Below are positions 32,380 to 43,400 of a stretch of 64,000 nucleotides of DNA, piece by piece. Location: contig NC_087069.1 of the NCBI RefSeq assembly GCF_963678635.1, positions 43,538,688-43,602,687 on the forward strand, read 5' to 3'. Every line of letters starts with the position of its first letter. The stretch's first letter is position 1. Below the pieces are notes generated by a model, which worked only from the letters and a program-made list of their open reading frames with translations, ran no database searches and was not told the origin of the DNA. This stretch comes from Symsagittifera roscoffensis (lineage: Eukaryota > Xenacoelomorpha > Acoela > Convolutidae). The position numbers and the translations under genes were made by a program.

Positions 32380-33667
32380 ATTTTGTCCCTATGATTGGGA
32401 CAATCAACAACTTCATTTTGTTTTGAATTCTCAGTCATTTCATATCGAGTTTTAACAGGTAAAGCATATTCCAGCTTCCTCCTCCTCTGTATCGTGATAG
32501 GTATATCAAGAGTATTCAACAAGACACTGACGCAGAGACCGCTCTTGGTTATCGAGAAGGATCTTCCTAAAACAGCAGCACTTTGACTATTAGGATTCGG
32601 GACTATGCATACTTGCTTTTGGTCACTTAGTTCATTGCAATTTTTCATTCGCAAGCCTACGATTGCCGCTTCGTTCGCCTTTAGCCTCACCCTCCTACTC
32701 AAGAATACCGGTGCTTTATTTTCATTCGCTATTATTAAATTTACCGGTTTAATTGCGTACCTCCTATCCGGGTTTCTTATCCTGAACATCGCATTGTTTA
32801 AATCAATTGTTACGTCGAAGCGAAGCTCCTGATGAAGTCCCTGCCTAATATGAATTGGTCAGACTCATCTAGGTTTTCTACTACAAGAAAGCTCATCCAC
32901 AGATTGCGCTCCCCCAGATTTAGGGCTAATATTGGTGTTCTGCCCAGCACCCGCAGCGCCCCTTTGTTAGCAGCTGACAACCGTATTCTCGAGTCTATCA
33001 AGTCATCTTTGTTGAAGCCCATTCGCTCCCAAGTTTCGATTGGTATTACACTCAAGACCGCACCAGTATCGAGTAACCCACGCAAGTGAGTCTTCTTGCC
33101 ACTTATGTCCAGCACATGTGCTGATACGTCTGACTCTGTCCCAATGTGCATTGCATTTTCCTCCAGCATGGCACAGTGTCCAATCGATCTCACCTTTAAT
33201 TCTTCTCTGCCCACGTAGATCTGTCCCACTAGATCTTCATCACATGTTATCATTGTTTTCGTGTAGATGTTTATCCCATCTATATTCAACATCACCTCAT
33301 GTGGACCATAAGCTTCTGTATATCTATTGTCCACACGGATCGACTTGCTGCCACCTCTCGTGAGTAGCGCCCGCAAGGCTCCAGATGTCGTCTGTGGACT
33401 TCTCGCACTCAAGTAGTCTGCGTATACGTCAATGTGCATTACTGTCTGGTCGCTGGGTTCACTTAAGTTCCTTGTCACTTCATGTCCACCTACAGTGATT
33501 ATCGACATTATCCTGGCTCCGATTTTCGTTATGCCAAATGGCTTTCCTGTCACCGTTTTCAGAGTGTTGCTTTTTCCACTTTTTTTCGACCCTGCTACAG
33601 CTTCTGGCACTGGCACCGAGCAACTTAGCATCTCATTCAATCTCTGTCTGTCGATTTCTTGCTTCAA
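32331..33667 (-). CDS. Aspartic protease region of the LTR element
   Basis: Two minus-strand frames cover this interval. The protease signature LRGLLDTGAVLSVIP (Asp-Thr-Gly, about 33050-33090) is followed at the usual distance by hydrophobic strands and LGRDFIRSF (about 32825). It would cleave the Gag-Pol polyprotein. The second frame (32331-32789) is probably the protease-to-RT linker. Confidence 0.8.
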
Positions 33668-33779
33668 CCTTTGCTCTATTTTCTTCGTTGCTAGGTCCTG
33701 TTTCCCCTTGTTGATCGCCTCTGACGCCGCTTTCTCATAATTTATCTCTAGGTAAAGCCACTATAGTACTCGTGTTCTT

Positions 33780-35762
33780 CCATCTGGCTCATGTCCTCCT
33801 CATCTGGTGCGTACCCCAGACTCTTCATGCCCTGCTTGTATGTTGTGCAATCTGCCACGTGATGATCAGATGACCCGCAGTTCGCGCATGATCTACGTTT
33901 GTCCATGTCATCTCTAGGTTTGCACCATGGCGACCTTTGTGGTTGGCTCCCCCTTGCATATTCCTGTTATCTGAATATGAGTATTTCTTGGGCTTCATTA
34001 GCATGTACTCTCTCGACTTCTGTCTCATCTCTTCTGGAGTCGGTGCACTGTCTTTCGACAATGTATAGTATGTTGCTAACATTGTTCTCAAGTCATCACT
34101 CTTTACCCCATCAATGAACTTTGAGGCGATGCTAAAGTTTCTTCTGTTGGTGGACTCTTCCGGGTCACTCCTTCGTCTCAAGCTCTCAAGATCATCTAGG
34201 AATCTGTCTATCGATTCATCGTCCCTTTGCCTTCTCTTTTCAAATCGCATCATCGCTTGATGACCCTTCATGCCTGACCCGAATCGATTCAACAATATCT
34301 CGAAGATTTTATCCGCAGTGTCGCGTTCCTCTTCCTTCTTCGCAACCACGCATTTCAGCGCCGTTCCTTTCAAGTTGCTGAGTATCGCTGTGCATGCTTG
34401 CCTCTCGTCGTTCAAGTTGTCTTGTTCCAAGTGCAACCTCATGACTTCTACCCAAGTGTCAATGCATCCATCTGAATCATCCTTGAATTCTTTCGGTTTT
34501 TTGAAAGTTTTCCTGGATTTGTTGCTTCCTCTGTCACTCGAGTCGGTGTTCCTCGTGGCGAAGGCTTCTAGTGTCCTGTTCATCATTTGCCAGGTGCTTG
34601 CCCACGTCATGACATCCGGTCCCACTTTGTTGTGAGTCGTGGAGTCCCCTGGACCACTCGTTGTGTTTGCTGTTCCACTTTTCATAATCGCTTTGCCCCC
34701 CCCCCCCGGTGCTGTACTCGCGGCATCCCGGGGTAATGGTAACGGTGTTGATTGCCGTTTGTTCCGTTGTGGTTCCACGAAGTCAACTCTATTGCCTTGC
34801 CTTCGCTCCGCTTCCGGCCTGTCCTGTGACGTAGAGTTCCTCAAGATGGCGTCTAGTTTTGCCTGTATTGCACTTGAACTCTCAGCCTGGTCCCTAGTCA
34901 TTGTGTTCATTCTCGTTTCCAAACTCCCCAACTGGCTATTCACTGCATCATATCGTTGCTTCATTTCTTGCATGTCTTTTTTGATGTTCTTGTCTCGCTC
35001 TCCATCAGTAGTATCTACCTTGTCCGACATCTGCTGAAGCTTTTCCTCTGTCGCTTTCGCTAGATTGAAATAGCTGTCCAGGTACTCATGTTTGTTTTAT
35101 CTTAATTCTTTCTTTATCACATCTCTATCCTCCTCCCTGTGCTTTAGTCTCTTCGCCATCAGATCGCCCAGATCGAGAGACATTATTTCATGGTCAGATG
35201 TTGCCCCGTTGTTGGCTGCTGCTCCCGGTCTCACCTGGTTTTCGTTTTGGTTGGTGTCTGTTGTTTTCGTGGAAACTGTTCCGAATGTTTTGCTTTTCTC
35301 GGATTTCGGTTCCTCCGTCACTCTGTCTCTTGATTTCATCCCGACCATCATTGCCAACGTTTCAGTAAATGACGTTCTTTTTGCTTGAGACTCGTCTTTT
35401 ACCGTTTCTGGCGAGTTGCCCGTTGTGTCTTCCACAGTGTCTATCGCCGAGAACTCCATGGACTTTGGATTTGGTTCTTCTGCATTCGGCTGCGGTATTG
35501 ACTCCGTCGTCTTCTTCTCCACCTCATCCACACTCTGGTCCGGTGTCTCTAGGTCAATCTCGATGGCGGGTTCTGTTTGTTTCCCTTCCATGCCCTCTTT
35601 TGTTTTGTTCTCTGTATTACTCCTCGTGTTGACCATGCTAACTGAAAAGTTCTCCCTTGTTACTTTTGGGCCCATTGATGTTGTTTTACGTAGCGACGAA
35701 TTATACTTTGTCTTCGCCTCGGTAGATCTTTTTTCAGCTACCGGTACCCTGCTCCGCCTCAT
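33780..35762 (-). CDS. Gag region of the LTR element
   Basis: Two frames, 35097-35762 (Lys/Glu/Thr-rich, disordered N-terminal part) and 33825-35030. The latter holds a retrotransposon Gag domain (IDTWVEVMRLHLEQD, ACTAILSNLKGTALKCV, RFEKRRQRDDESIDRFL, IASKFIDGVKSDDLRTML). Near 33849-33890 the minus strand also encodes a CCHC zinc knuckle pattern (CANCGSSDHHVADC), expected for the nucleocapsid part. Role: particle assembly and RNA packaging. Confidence 0.85.
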
Positions 35763-36010
35763 TATTTACAATTGTTCCTATTTACAGTATTACTATCTAC
35801 AAAATTCTACTCTAAGGTTAAAGCCTCTTTTGACAAAACTTTATAAAAAGAAATTTACATTTTGCTAAAAACAACTTTTCCTGAGCTTTTGAAAATTCTA
35901 TATGTTAGGATTGGATAGAAAATTTGATTTTGCAATTGGTTACTTCAACCTGAATTAGTTCTCTTTTAGTACCCCCCTTCTTTATGCTGTTCCAAGACTT
36001 TCTCTCTACT

Positions 36011-36760
36011 GTCCCAAGACTATTCAGTGCTGTCCCAGTACTTCTTGTTAGTGTCCCAAGACCACTGTCCCAAGACCCTTGCCCTAAGACGACTGTCCCA
36101 AGACTACTGTCCCAAGACTACTGTCCCAAGACTAGTGTCCTAAAACCACTATCCCAAGACTACTGTCCCAAGACCCTTACCCTAAGACTACTGTCCCAAG
36201 ACTACTGTCCCAAGACTACTGTCCCAAGACTACTGTCCCAAGACTACTGTCCCTTGACTAGTGTCCCAAGACTACTGTCCCAAGACTAGTGTCCCAAGAC
36301 TACTGTCCCAAGACTACTGTCCCAAGACTACTGTCCCAAGACTAGTGTCCCAAGACTATTGTCCCAAGACCAGTGTCCCAAGACCACTGTCCCAAGACCA
36401 GTGTCCCAAGACCAGTGTCCCAAGACCACTGTCCGAAGACCACTGTCCCAAGACCACTGTCCCAAGACCAGTGTCCCAAGACCACTGTCCCAAGACCACT
36501 GTCCCAAGACCACTGTCCCAAGACCACTGTCGCAAGACCACTGTCCCAAGACTACTGTCCCAAGACTACTGTCCCAAGACCAGTGCCCCAAGACTGTGTC
36601 GTACCAAGACTGCTCTGGCCCAAGACTGTCCCAAGACTGCACCGTCCTAAGACTGTCCCAAGACTGCTCTGTCCCAAGACTGTCCCAAGACTGTACTGCT
36701 CCAAGACCGTCCCCAGACTGCAATGTCCCAAGACTTCTTCGGTACTGTCCCAAGACTTGT
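36011..36760. repeat. 14-bp minisatellite, roughly 50 copies
   Basis: Unit ACTGTCCCAAGACT with variable last bases (ACT, ACC, CAG variants), nearly unbroken from about 36060 to 36600 and degenerate at both edges. Because 14 is not a multiple of three, the array is open in several frames on both strands and produces repetitive, spurious ORFs. It lies in the element leader. Confidence 0.95.
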
Positions 36761-37651
36761 CACCAAGTGTCTGGATAGTGGGATCTCTTCTTCTTCGTTG
36801 TGGGGACTATTAACCACTGTACCGTGTACCACTACTTGAGCTCTAGTAAAAATTTTCCCAAAATCCCTATCTTAATGGCCAAAATCCAAATACTGACCCC
36901 CCTGTATTTATCTCCCTTTCGTTGTTTCAGGCTATTTGAAACCCCAACTTCTTCGCAGGTATCTTGTGATCACCTGTTCGTTCAAATACCAACAACAACT
37001 TCTCACCAAAACGTAAAAATTTAAACAGCAAAAATTACAAAAACAGAGAGATGAACCCACCTAAAATTCAAAGCTGACAGATGTCAACCTTTGTCCGAAA
37101 AAATGTCTGGTATCCGATTGCCACGCGTTTTCCTCCCCCCTGCTAGCGATCTTATGGGGTTTCGCAAAAACTGTCTATGTCCGTTCCCGTCTACCGATCC
37201 GACCAGGGTACCTACCTTAACTCGATGTTAAAATTGGATATCCGCTTCTTATAACCAACGCGTGTAAGTATCTAATGTAACTAAATCGAAACTACTCTAA
37301 TGTGTCCCATCTTTTTACACTTTACAACCACCAACCTTTAACCTAACCAGCCCCCCTTCTATCCTCCCCCCTCTTTAGCCCCCCTCTTAAGCCGAAAATC
37401 CCTTAAGCACCGGGTGCTAAACCTCTCGAGAGAAAACCGTAGACCTGTTTTCAGGCCTGCTTGTGTAAAAACTTCCTCAAAACAATGGGGCTCACTTATC
37501 CAATTTTACACTTATTTCCTATAAAGTAATGTGGATTTTAACGATACCCGTTTGTCCAACTTGAGAACACCCCTGTGCGTCCTCTTCTTGTTGTAGCGAT
37601 CCCGTGCTGGTTGTCCCCTTGACGTGCACTGCACTTGACACCAGCACCACC

Positions 37652-37842
37652 TTCCCACTTGGCTGGTCACCTCTTCCAGTCAAGTCTCCTAGCGGTTCAG
37701 CTCAGTCCTTGTGAACCACATTCCCACTCGGCTGGTCACCTCTTCCAGTCAAGTCTCCTAGTGGTCAGGCTCTGTCCTTGTGAACCACTTTCCCACTCGG
37801 CTGGTCACCTCTTCCAGTCCAGTCTCCTAGTGCTCCGGCTAG
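37652..37842. repeat. 69-bp tandem repeat, 2.8 copies
   Basis: Units begin TTCCCACT at 37652, 37721 and 37790 and share GGCTGGTCACCTCTTCCAGT followed by AGTCTCCTAG. Located in the leader of the LTR element. Confidence 0.9.
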
Positions 37843-38307
37843 GTTGCAAGCTATCTGAAAACCCTTAACAACGCCCCCCACTCGGGCACCTTATTGAAGT
37901 CACTGGTTTAGGTTGCTAGATTGATCGAAACGATCGGTCTTATAAAACAGTATGGGTATACTATTGAATTAATATAAAGGTTTGATCCAACTAATCTGGT
38001 ATCAAAGTCACTGTCATTTTTGTTTAATGGTTTTTGTTCCTTTTTCTATACTTTTTTCTTGTTGTTGTTTCGCTTTTTCTCTTTTTGTTCGTGTTTTTGT
38101 CCCGCTAGTTACCCCCATTACTCGGTTAGCTAAGCCTCGTTCGGAGAGCGTACCAGGAAGTTTTCTCAAGTTTCTTAAAAAGCTATCACGGTACAACCGG
38201 AAGGTTTACACGTTCCCGCTGAACCGTACCACCGGTACTCTAGAACGGGCATGTAGCCCGGAGCTGTGTCAAGTGGGTTCGACTCCGTAGTCTTGATGTC
38301 GTAAAAA

Positions 38308-38322
38308 CACCCAGGAGCGCCA
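38308..38322 (-). promoter_or_regulatory. Candidate tRNA primer-binding site
   Basis: In element orientation, starting about 11 bases inside the 5' LTR, the sequence is TGGCGCTCCTGGGTG. It begins with TGG, the complement of a tRNA CCA end, as expected for a primer-binding site. I cannot name the tRNA. Confidence 0.55.
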
Positions 38323-38333
38323 TGAAAACACTA

Positions 38334-39225
38334 TGTAACAGTCGCCTACTTCGGTCACATATGAGTCTTAAGAAAAATAGGCCCTATAACCATTGGCTCA
38401 AGAGTCAGGGACACTATCTCTTGTGTTTTTCTACCTCAAAAACGGTCGGAGCCAATTCGGTTTGCTTGCGACATGAGACTAGAACCCATTACAGCTTAAA
38501 GGCCACTACCAAAATACCCCCCCCCCCCCCCCACTCTAGAAAATAAGAACGTCCCCATTTTTAGGTCTCAAAATACCCAAAACACACGAACGCCGTTAAA
38601 ATCAGGGTCGGAACAATCCGTTAAGTTACTTTTTATTGGACAGTGGAATTTTGATCCATTTCAGATGGATCAACCTAAAACTCGCCTTACCTCAACATAC
38701 TTATCATAAAATGCACTCGAGAAAACTAAATTTGGTACTTACATAGCAGCACGCTTGAGAAACAGAGTAATTAAGCTAATTAATGACTCTATTATAAATA
38801 TAATCGAATATAACTCAAGAAGTTTTCTAACGATGAGTTCCAATCAAAGGAAATAAGTTTTAATTCAAGAAAGTAGTTTTGAATCTGGACCATTGGGAGA
38901 CTTCAGTTGTCTGCCTTTCCGTTGAAGGTTCACTCTGGTCCAGTTGATTCTTGCTCTGCTCTTGTACTTGTTCGGTCTCCTATATCAAATAGGACAGCTC
39001 TACTCTAGTTTTCTACGACGGAAATTGCGAATAGCAATTTCCCACTGTGTATATTTGACAATTGTATTCCGGTTGTTCTGATTTTATGTTTGATGTTTTC
39101 AGTTGTCGCGAGAAAACTGAGCATGACAGGCTCCATTCGAATTTTTGAAAAATAAAACTTCCTTCCAAAACCACGTATTTTCGTGTTACTCAAGGTCAAA
39201 CTTCCAGATATGACCGACTGGCACA
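38334..39225 (-). repeat. 5' LTR of the giant Gypsy-like element
   Basis: About 892 bp, + strand TGTAACAGTC...GACTGGCACA, matching the 3' LTR at 18516-19415 at roughly 95-96% by eye. A poly-C run near 38517-38532 is longer than in the partner. A TATA-like AT-rich tract lies near 38783-38812. The next bases outside are ATTGAAGTCG. Confidence 0.9.
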
Positions 39226-40499
39226 ATTGAAGTCGAGTGCTGTCGGGATCTTGTCCGAAGAGTGGGGAAGGTGCCATAAAGATATTCCGATCAAATTTTA
39301 TTGGCTTGTTTGTAACTTGTAGTTCTTGATAGCTGTTATTTAAATTTGTTGCAGCAGTGGTAGTGAAGTGTTAACGGGTGGTATGTTAGAAATTGGGGAT
39401 ATACAAGGTACAGAAAGGGTTATGGCCAAAGAAAATGGTGGCGTTTCCAGTGGAGTTCCAGCTGGTTCATTAGTTTTATTCGGTTCACCCAGGCTTTAGA
39501 AAGGTGCTTGAAGATAGAGATAATTATCTCTTAAAGGTGCTGAGGTTGGATTATATTCCATATATGTTCGAAAGAAAGAAAACAGAAGAAATATTCAGAA
39601 GCCAAGACCAGAAGCTAGTGGAAACTACAAATTGTGACACCAAGTTTTCGGACAAAAACTTACCATAGCGCAAATCCGCTTCTGCAACGATCGCTAACCG
39701 AGTAGATTTGGTGAATAGAACAACAATGAACACATCAAGATGACTTAACTAGCCTCACACTGTCCTGAAAAATGAAAAAATTTGTATCACAAAAAATCGC
39801 ATCAAGGATGAACACAAAAAAAAGACATATTTCAGAAACATAAAAACCAAAATCAAAAAACTAGTACACCCATAAACCTTTAGGAAATCCACAATGCAAT
39901 AACAACCCCAATCGCTGTGTATTTCAAAGATGTCAAATTTGAAGAAATATTCAGAAGCCAAGACCAGAAGCTAGTGGAAACTACCAATTTGTGACAACAA
40001 TTTTTCGTACAAAAAATCAACACAGCGGAAATCTGTTTCTGCAACGATCGCTAACCCAGTAGAACTGATGAACGGAACAACGATGAATACATCAAGATGT
40101 CTTTACTAGCCACACTGTCCTAGAAAATGAAAACAAAAATATACCACAAAAAATCTATTCAAGGATGAACATATAATTGGAGAAATTTGACATTGCCAAA
40201 CAGAGTTTATGTGACATTTGCGGTCGAAGCGTAACCGAATGTTTAATAGCAAAAAAAGTACCTTGCAGTCAAGAAAAGAAAAAATGAAAACCACATTTCA
40301 GAACAAAAACAAAAGCAACAACGAAACAACAACAACAGCAACAACTACAGCACCAACGACAACAACTACAGCAACGACGACAACAACAGCACCAACAACA
40401 TTCACAACAATGATCATCCGAGTGGCGTTACTCCCAATTGAATTCATCAATGGTACTACGAGATATTTATGAAAATATATGTAGAGTTATTGAAAAAAC
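39226..40499. other. Flank of the LTR element with a ~357-bp tandem duplication and an ACA/ACG triplet tract
   Basis: AGAAATATTCAGAAGCCAAG occurs near 39587 and 39943, and the following ~250 bases also match (GATCGCTAACC..GTAGA, AACACATCAAGATG, ATCAAGGATGAACA), giving two diverged units. A CAACAACAAC-type tract spans about 40315-40410; its Thr-rich open frame looks incidental. I see no gene. Confidence 0.55.
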
Positions 40500-43400
40500 C
40501 AGAACTGTAACATCTAAAATTGACTAAAACTATTTTAATAAAAAAAACTGAATAAAGTTACTTTAACAGTATAGCGGATAACAACAACAACAATACTGTT
40601 ATATTTTACGCTTAATATCAAAGTTTTATCATCCTATCTCTAATGAACATTGAGTTATCAAATCTGTTATCGAGCTCTCCAACTATTATTCAAGTTTCTC
40701 TAACAAATCTGCAATAAATTTTCCTATATACTCATCGAAACAAGCAAAATGGGGTAATGCGAGAAAGCTCTCCTCAAGAACGAACAAATGGTACCACTTC
40801 TACTTGATTCCATCACCTTTTCGACAAATTGTTTTTAAAAGACTGATGTATACTCCAATAAAAAGAAAGACCAGTTATCACATCTTTTATCGAGCCCTTC
40901 AAATGGTTTTAACGTTTCTCTAATAAAAATGCATATGTTTTCCTAAATACTTAACAAAACAAACAAACTCGGATACTGGGAGAAAGCCCTGCTTAAGACC
41001 GAACTAATGATAACCCTCCCATTTAAAACTGTTAAATCTACGACGAGTTCTTCCTAAAAAACTGATGTGTACTCATTAAAAAAAAGTCCTGTCACAGCAA
41101 GAAATGAACAAAAAAAGTGACTGAAAACAATTTAACAGTAAATCTGATGATAACATCATCAATACTGTTGTAGTTTAAGCTTAACTTTAAAGTTTTGTTA
41201 TCCTAGTTTCAATATACAATGAGATATCACATCTTTTATTGAGCCCTTCAACTGGTTTTAACGTTTCTCTAATAAATATGCATATATTTTTCCTAAATAC
41301 TTATCAAAACAAATAAACTCGGGAACTAGGAGAAAGCCCTGCTCAAGACCGAACTAATGATACTACTCCCACTTAAATCTGTTAAATCGACGACAAGTTC
41401 TTCCTAAATAACTGATGTGTACTCATTAAAAGAAAGGCCTTTCACAGCAAGAAATGACCGGAAAAAGTGACTGAAAACAATTTAACAGTAAATCTGATGA
41501 TAACATCATCAATACTGTTGTAGTTTAAGCTTAACCTTAAAATTTTATTATCCTAGCTTCAAAATACAATGATATATTACATCTTTTATCGAGCCATTCA
41601 ACTGGTTTTAACGTTTCTCTAATAAAAATGCATATATTTTTCCTAAATACTTACCAAAACGAATAAACTCGGGTACTGGGAGAAAGCCCTGTTTAAGACC
41701 GAACTAATGATACTACTCTCACTTAAATCTTTCATCTCTTTGACGAGTTCTTCTTAAAAAACTGATGTGTATTCATTAAAAAAAAGTCCTGTCACAGCAA
41801 GAAATGACAAAGAAAGTGACTGAAAACAATTTAACAGTAAATCTGATCATAACATCATCAAAACTGTTGTAGTTTAAGCTTAACTTTAAAGTTTTATTAT
41901 CCTAGCTTCAATATACAATGAGATATCACATCTTTTATCGAGCCCTTCAACTGGTTTTAACGTTTCTCTAATAAATATGCATATATTTTTCCTAAATACT
42001 TATCAAAACAAATAAACTCGGGAACTAGGAGAAAGCCCTGCCCAAGACCGAACTAATGATACTACTCCCACTTATATCCGTCATATCTACGACGAGTTCT
42101 TCCTAAATAACTGATGTGTACTCATTAAAAGAAAGGCCTTTTACAGCAAGAAATGACCAAAGAAAGTGACTGAAAACAATTTAACAGTAAATCTGATGAT
42201 AACATCATCAATACTGTTGTAGTTTAAGCTTAACTTTAAAGTTTTATTATCCTAGCTTCAATATACAATGAGATATCACATCTTTTATCGAGCACTTCAA
42301 CTGGTTTTAACGTTTCTCTAATAAATATGCATATATTTTTCCTAAATACTTATCAAAACAAATAAACTCGGGAACTAGGAAAAAGCCCTGCCCAAGACCG
42401 AACTAATGATACTACTCCCACTTATATCCGTCATATCTACGACGAGTTCTTCTTAAAAAACTGATGTGTACTCATTCAAAAAAAAGTCCTGTCACAGCAA
42501 GAAATGACAAAAAAAGTGACTGAAAACAAATTAACAGTAAATCTGATGATAATTTCATCAATACTGTTGTAGTTTTAGCTTAACTTTAAAGTTTTATTAT
42601 CCTAGCTTCAATATACAATGAGATATCACATCTTTTATCGAGCCCTTTAAGTGGTTTTAACGTTTCTCTAATAAACATGCATATGTTTTCCTAAATACTT
42701 AACAAAACAAACAAACTCGGACACTGGGAGAAAGCCCTGCTTAAGACCGAAATAATGATACTACTCCCACTTAAATCTGTTAAATCGACGACGAGTTCTT
42801 CCTAAATAACTGATGTGTACTCATTAAAAGAAAGGCCTTTCACAGCAAGAAATGACCGAAAAAAGTGACTGAAAACAATTTAACAGTAAATCTGATAATA
42901 ACATCATCAATACTGTTGTAGTTTAAGCTTAACCTTAAAGTTTTATTATCCTAGCTTCAAAATACAATGAGATATCACATCTTTTATCGAGCCCTTCAAC
43001 TGGTTTTAACGTTTCTCTAATAAATATGCATATATTTTTCCTAAATACTTACCAAAACAAATAAACTCGGGTACTGGGAGAAAGCCCTGCTTCAGACCGA
43101 ACTAATGATACTACTCCCACTTAAATCCTTCATCTCTTTGACGAGTTCTTCTTAAAAAACTGATGTGTACTCATTACAAAAAAAGTCCTGTTACAACAAA
43201 AAAAGACCAAAAAAAAGTGACTGAAAACATTTAAACAGTAAATCCGATGATAACATCATCAATACTGTTGTAGTTTAGGCTTAAACTTAAAGTTTTATTA
43301 TCCTAGCTTCAATATACAATGAGATATCACATCTTTTATCGAGCCCTTCAACTGGTTTAACGTTTCTCTAATAAATATGCATATTTTTTTCCTAAACGCT

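Larger units (their letters stand above)
35763..38333 (-). other. Long 5' leader of the LTR element
   Basis: About 2.6 kb between the 5' LTR and gag. It contains the primer-binding site, a 3 x 69-bp repeat and a large 14-bp minisatellite, listed separately. Open frames here follow the minisatellite periodicity and are not genes. A retroelement leader would hold packaging and translation-initiation signals; which sequences do that is not visible. Confidence 0.7.
18516..39225 (-). mobile_element. ~20.7-kb Gypsy-like LTR retroelement with macro domain and SGNH-type accessory ORFs
   Basis: Minus-strand element bounded by direct ~0.9-kb LTRs. The order in its own direction is: 5' LTR, primer-binding site, a 2.6-kb leader with minisatellite, gag, protease, reverse transcriptase and RNase H, integrase, macro domain, accessory ORFs, purine tract, 3' LTR. 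This gag-PR-RT-RH-IN order and the YVDD reverse transcriptase fit Ty3/Gypsy-type elements. It is unusually long, because about 7 kb of accessory coding sequence follows pol, and it is visibly more GC-rich than the flanks. It looks broken in several places. LTR similarity by eye of about 95-96% suggests a fairly recent insertion. It is treated as a fossil. Confidence 0.9.

Noticed and set aside
20010-35868. Many plus-strand open frames, some over 200 codons, across the LTR element
   Set aside because: They are antisense shadows of the minus-strand gag, pol and accessory frames and have no domain content.
36011-36778. Several overlapping 60-146 residue open frames of repeating SQDHCPKT-type sequence on both strands
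   Set aside because: They are by-products of a 14-bp minisatellite that lacks stops in several frames; there is no independent coding evidence.
38120-38285. tRNA gene or SINE suggested by a GGTTCGACTCC B-box-like word near 38269
   Set aside because: The only A-box-like word is about 150 bp upstream, too far for a tRNA, and no cloverleaf is evident; the stretch is part of the LTR element leader.
18500-39235. Target-site duplication for the giant LTR element
   Set aside because: Flanks share only ATT beside the LTRs, and one LTR terminus differs from TG/CA form; too weak to call.
40315-40472. Threonine-rich protein from a CAACAACAAC tract
   Set aside because: A microsatellite translated by chance; no flanking exon structure.
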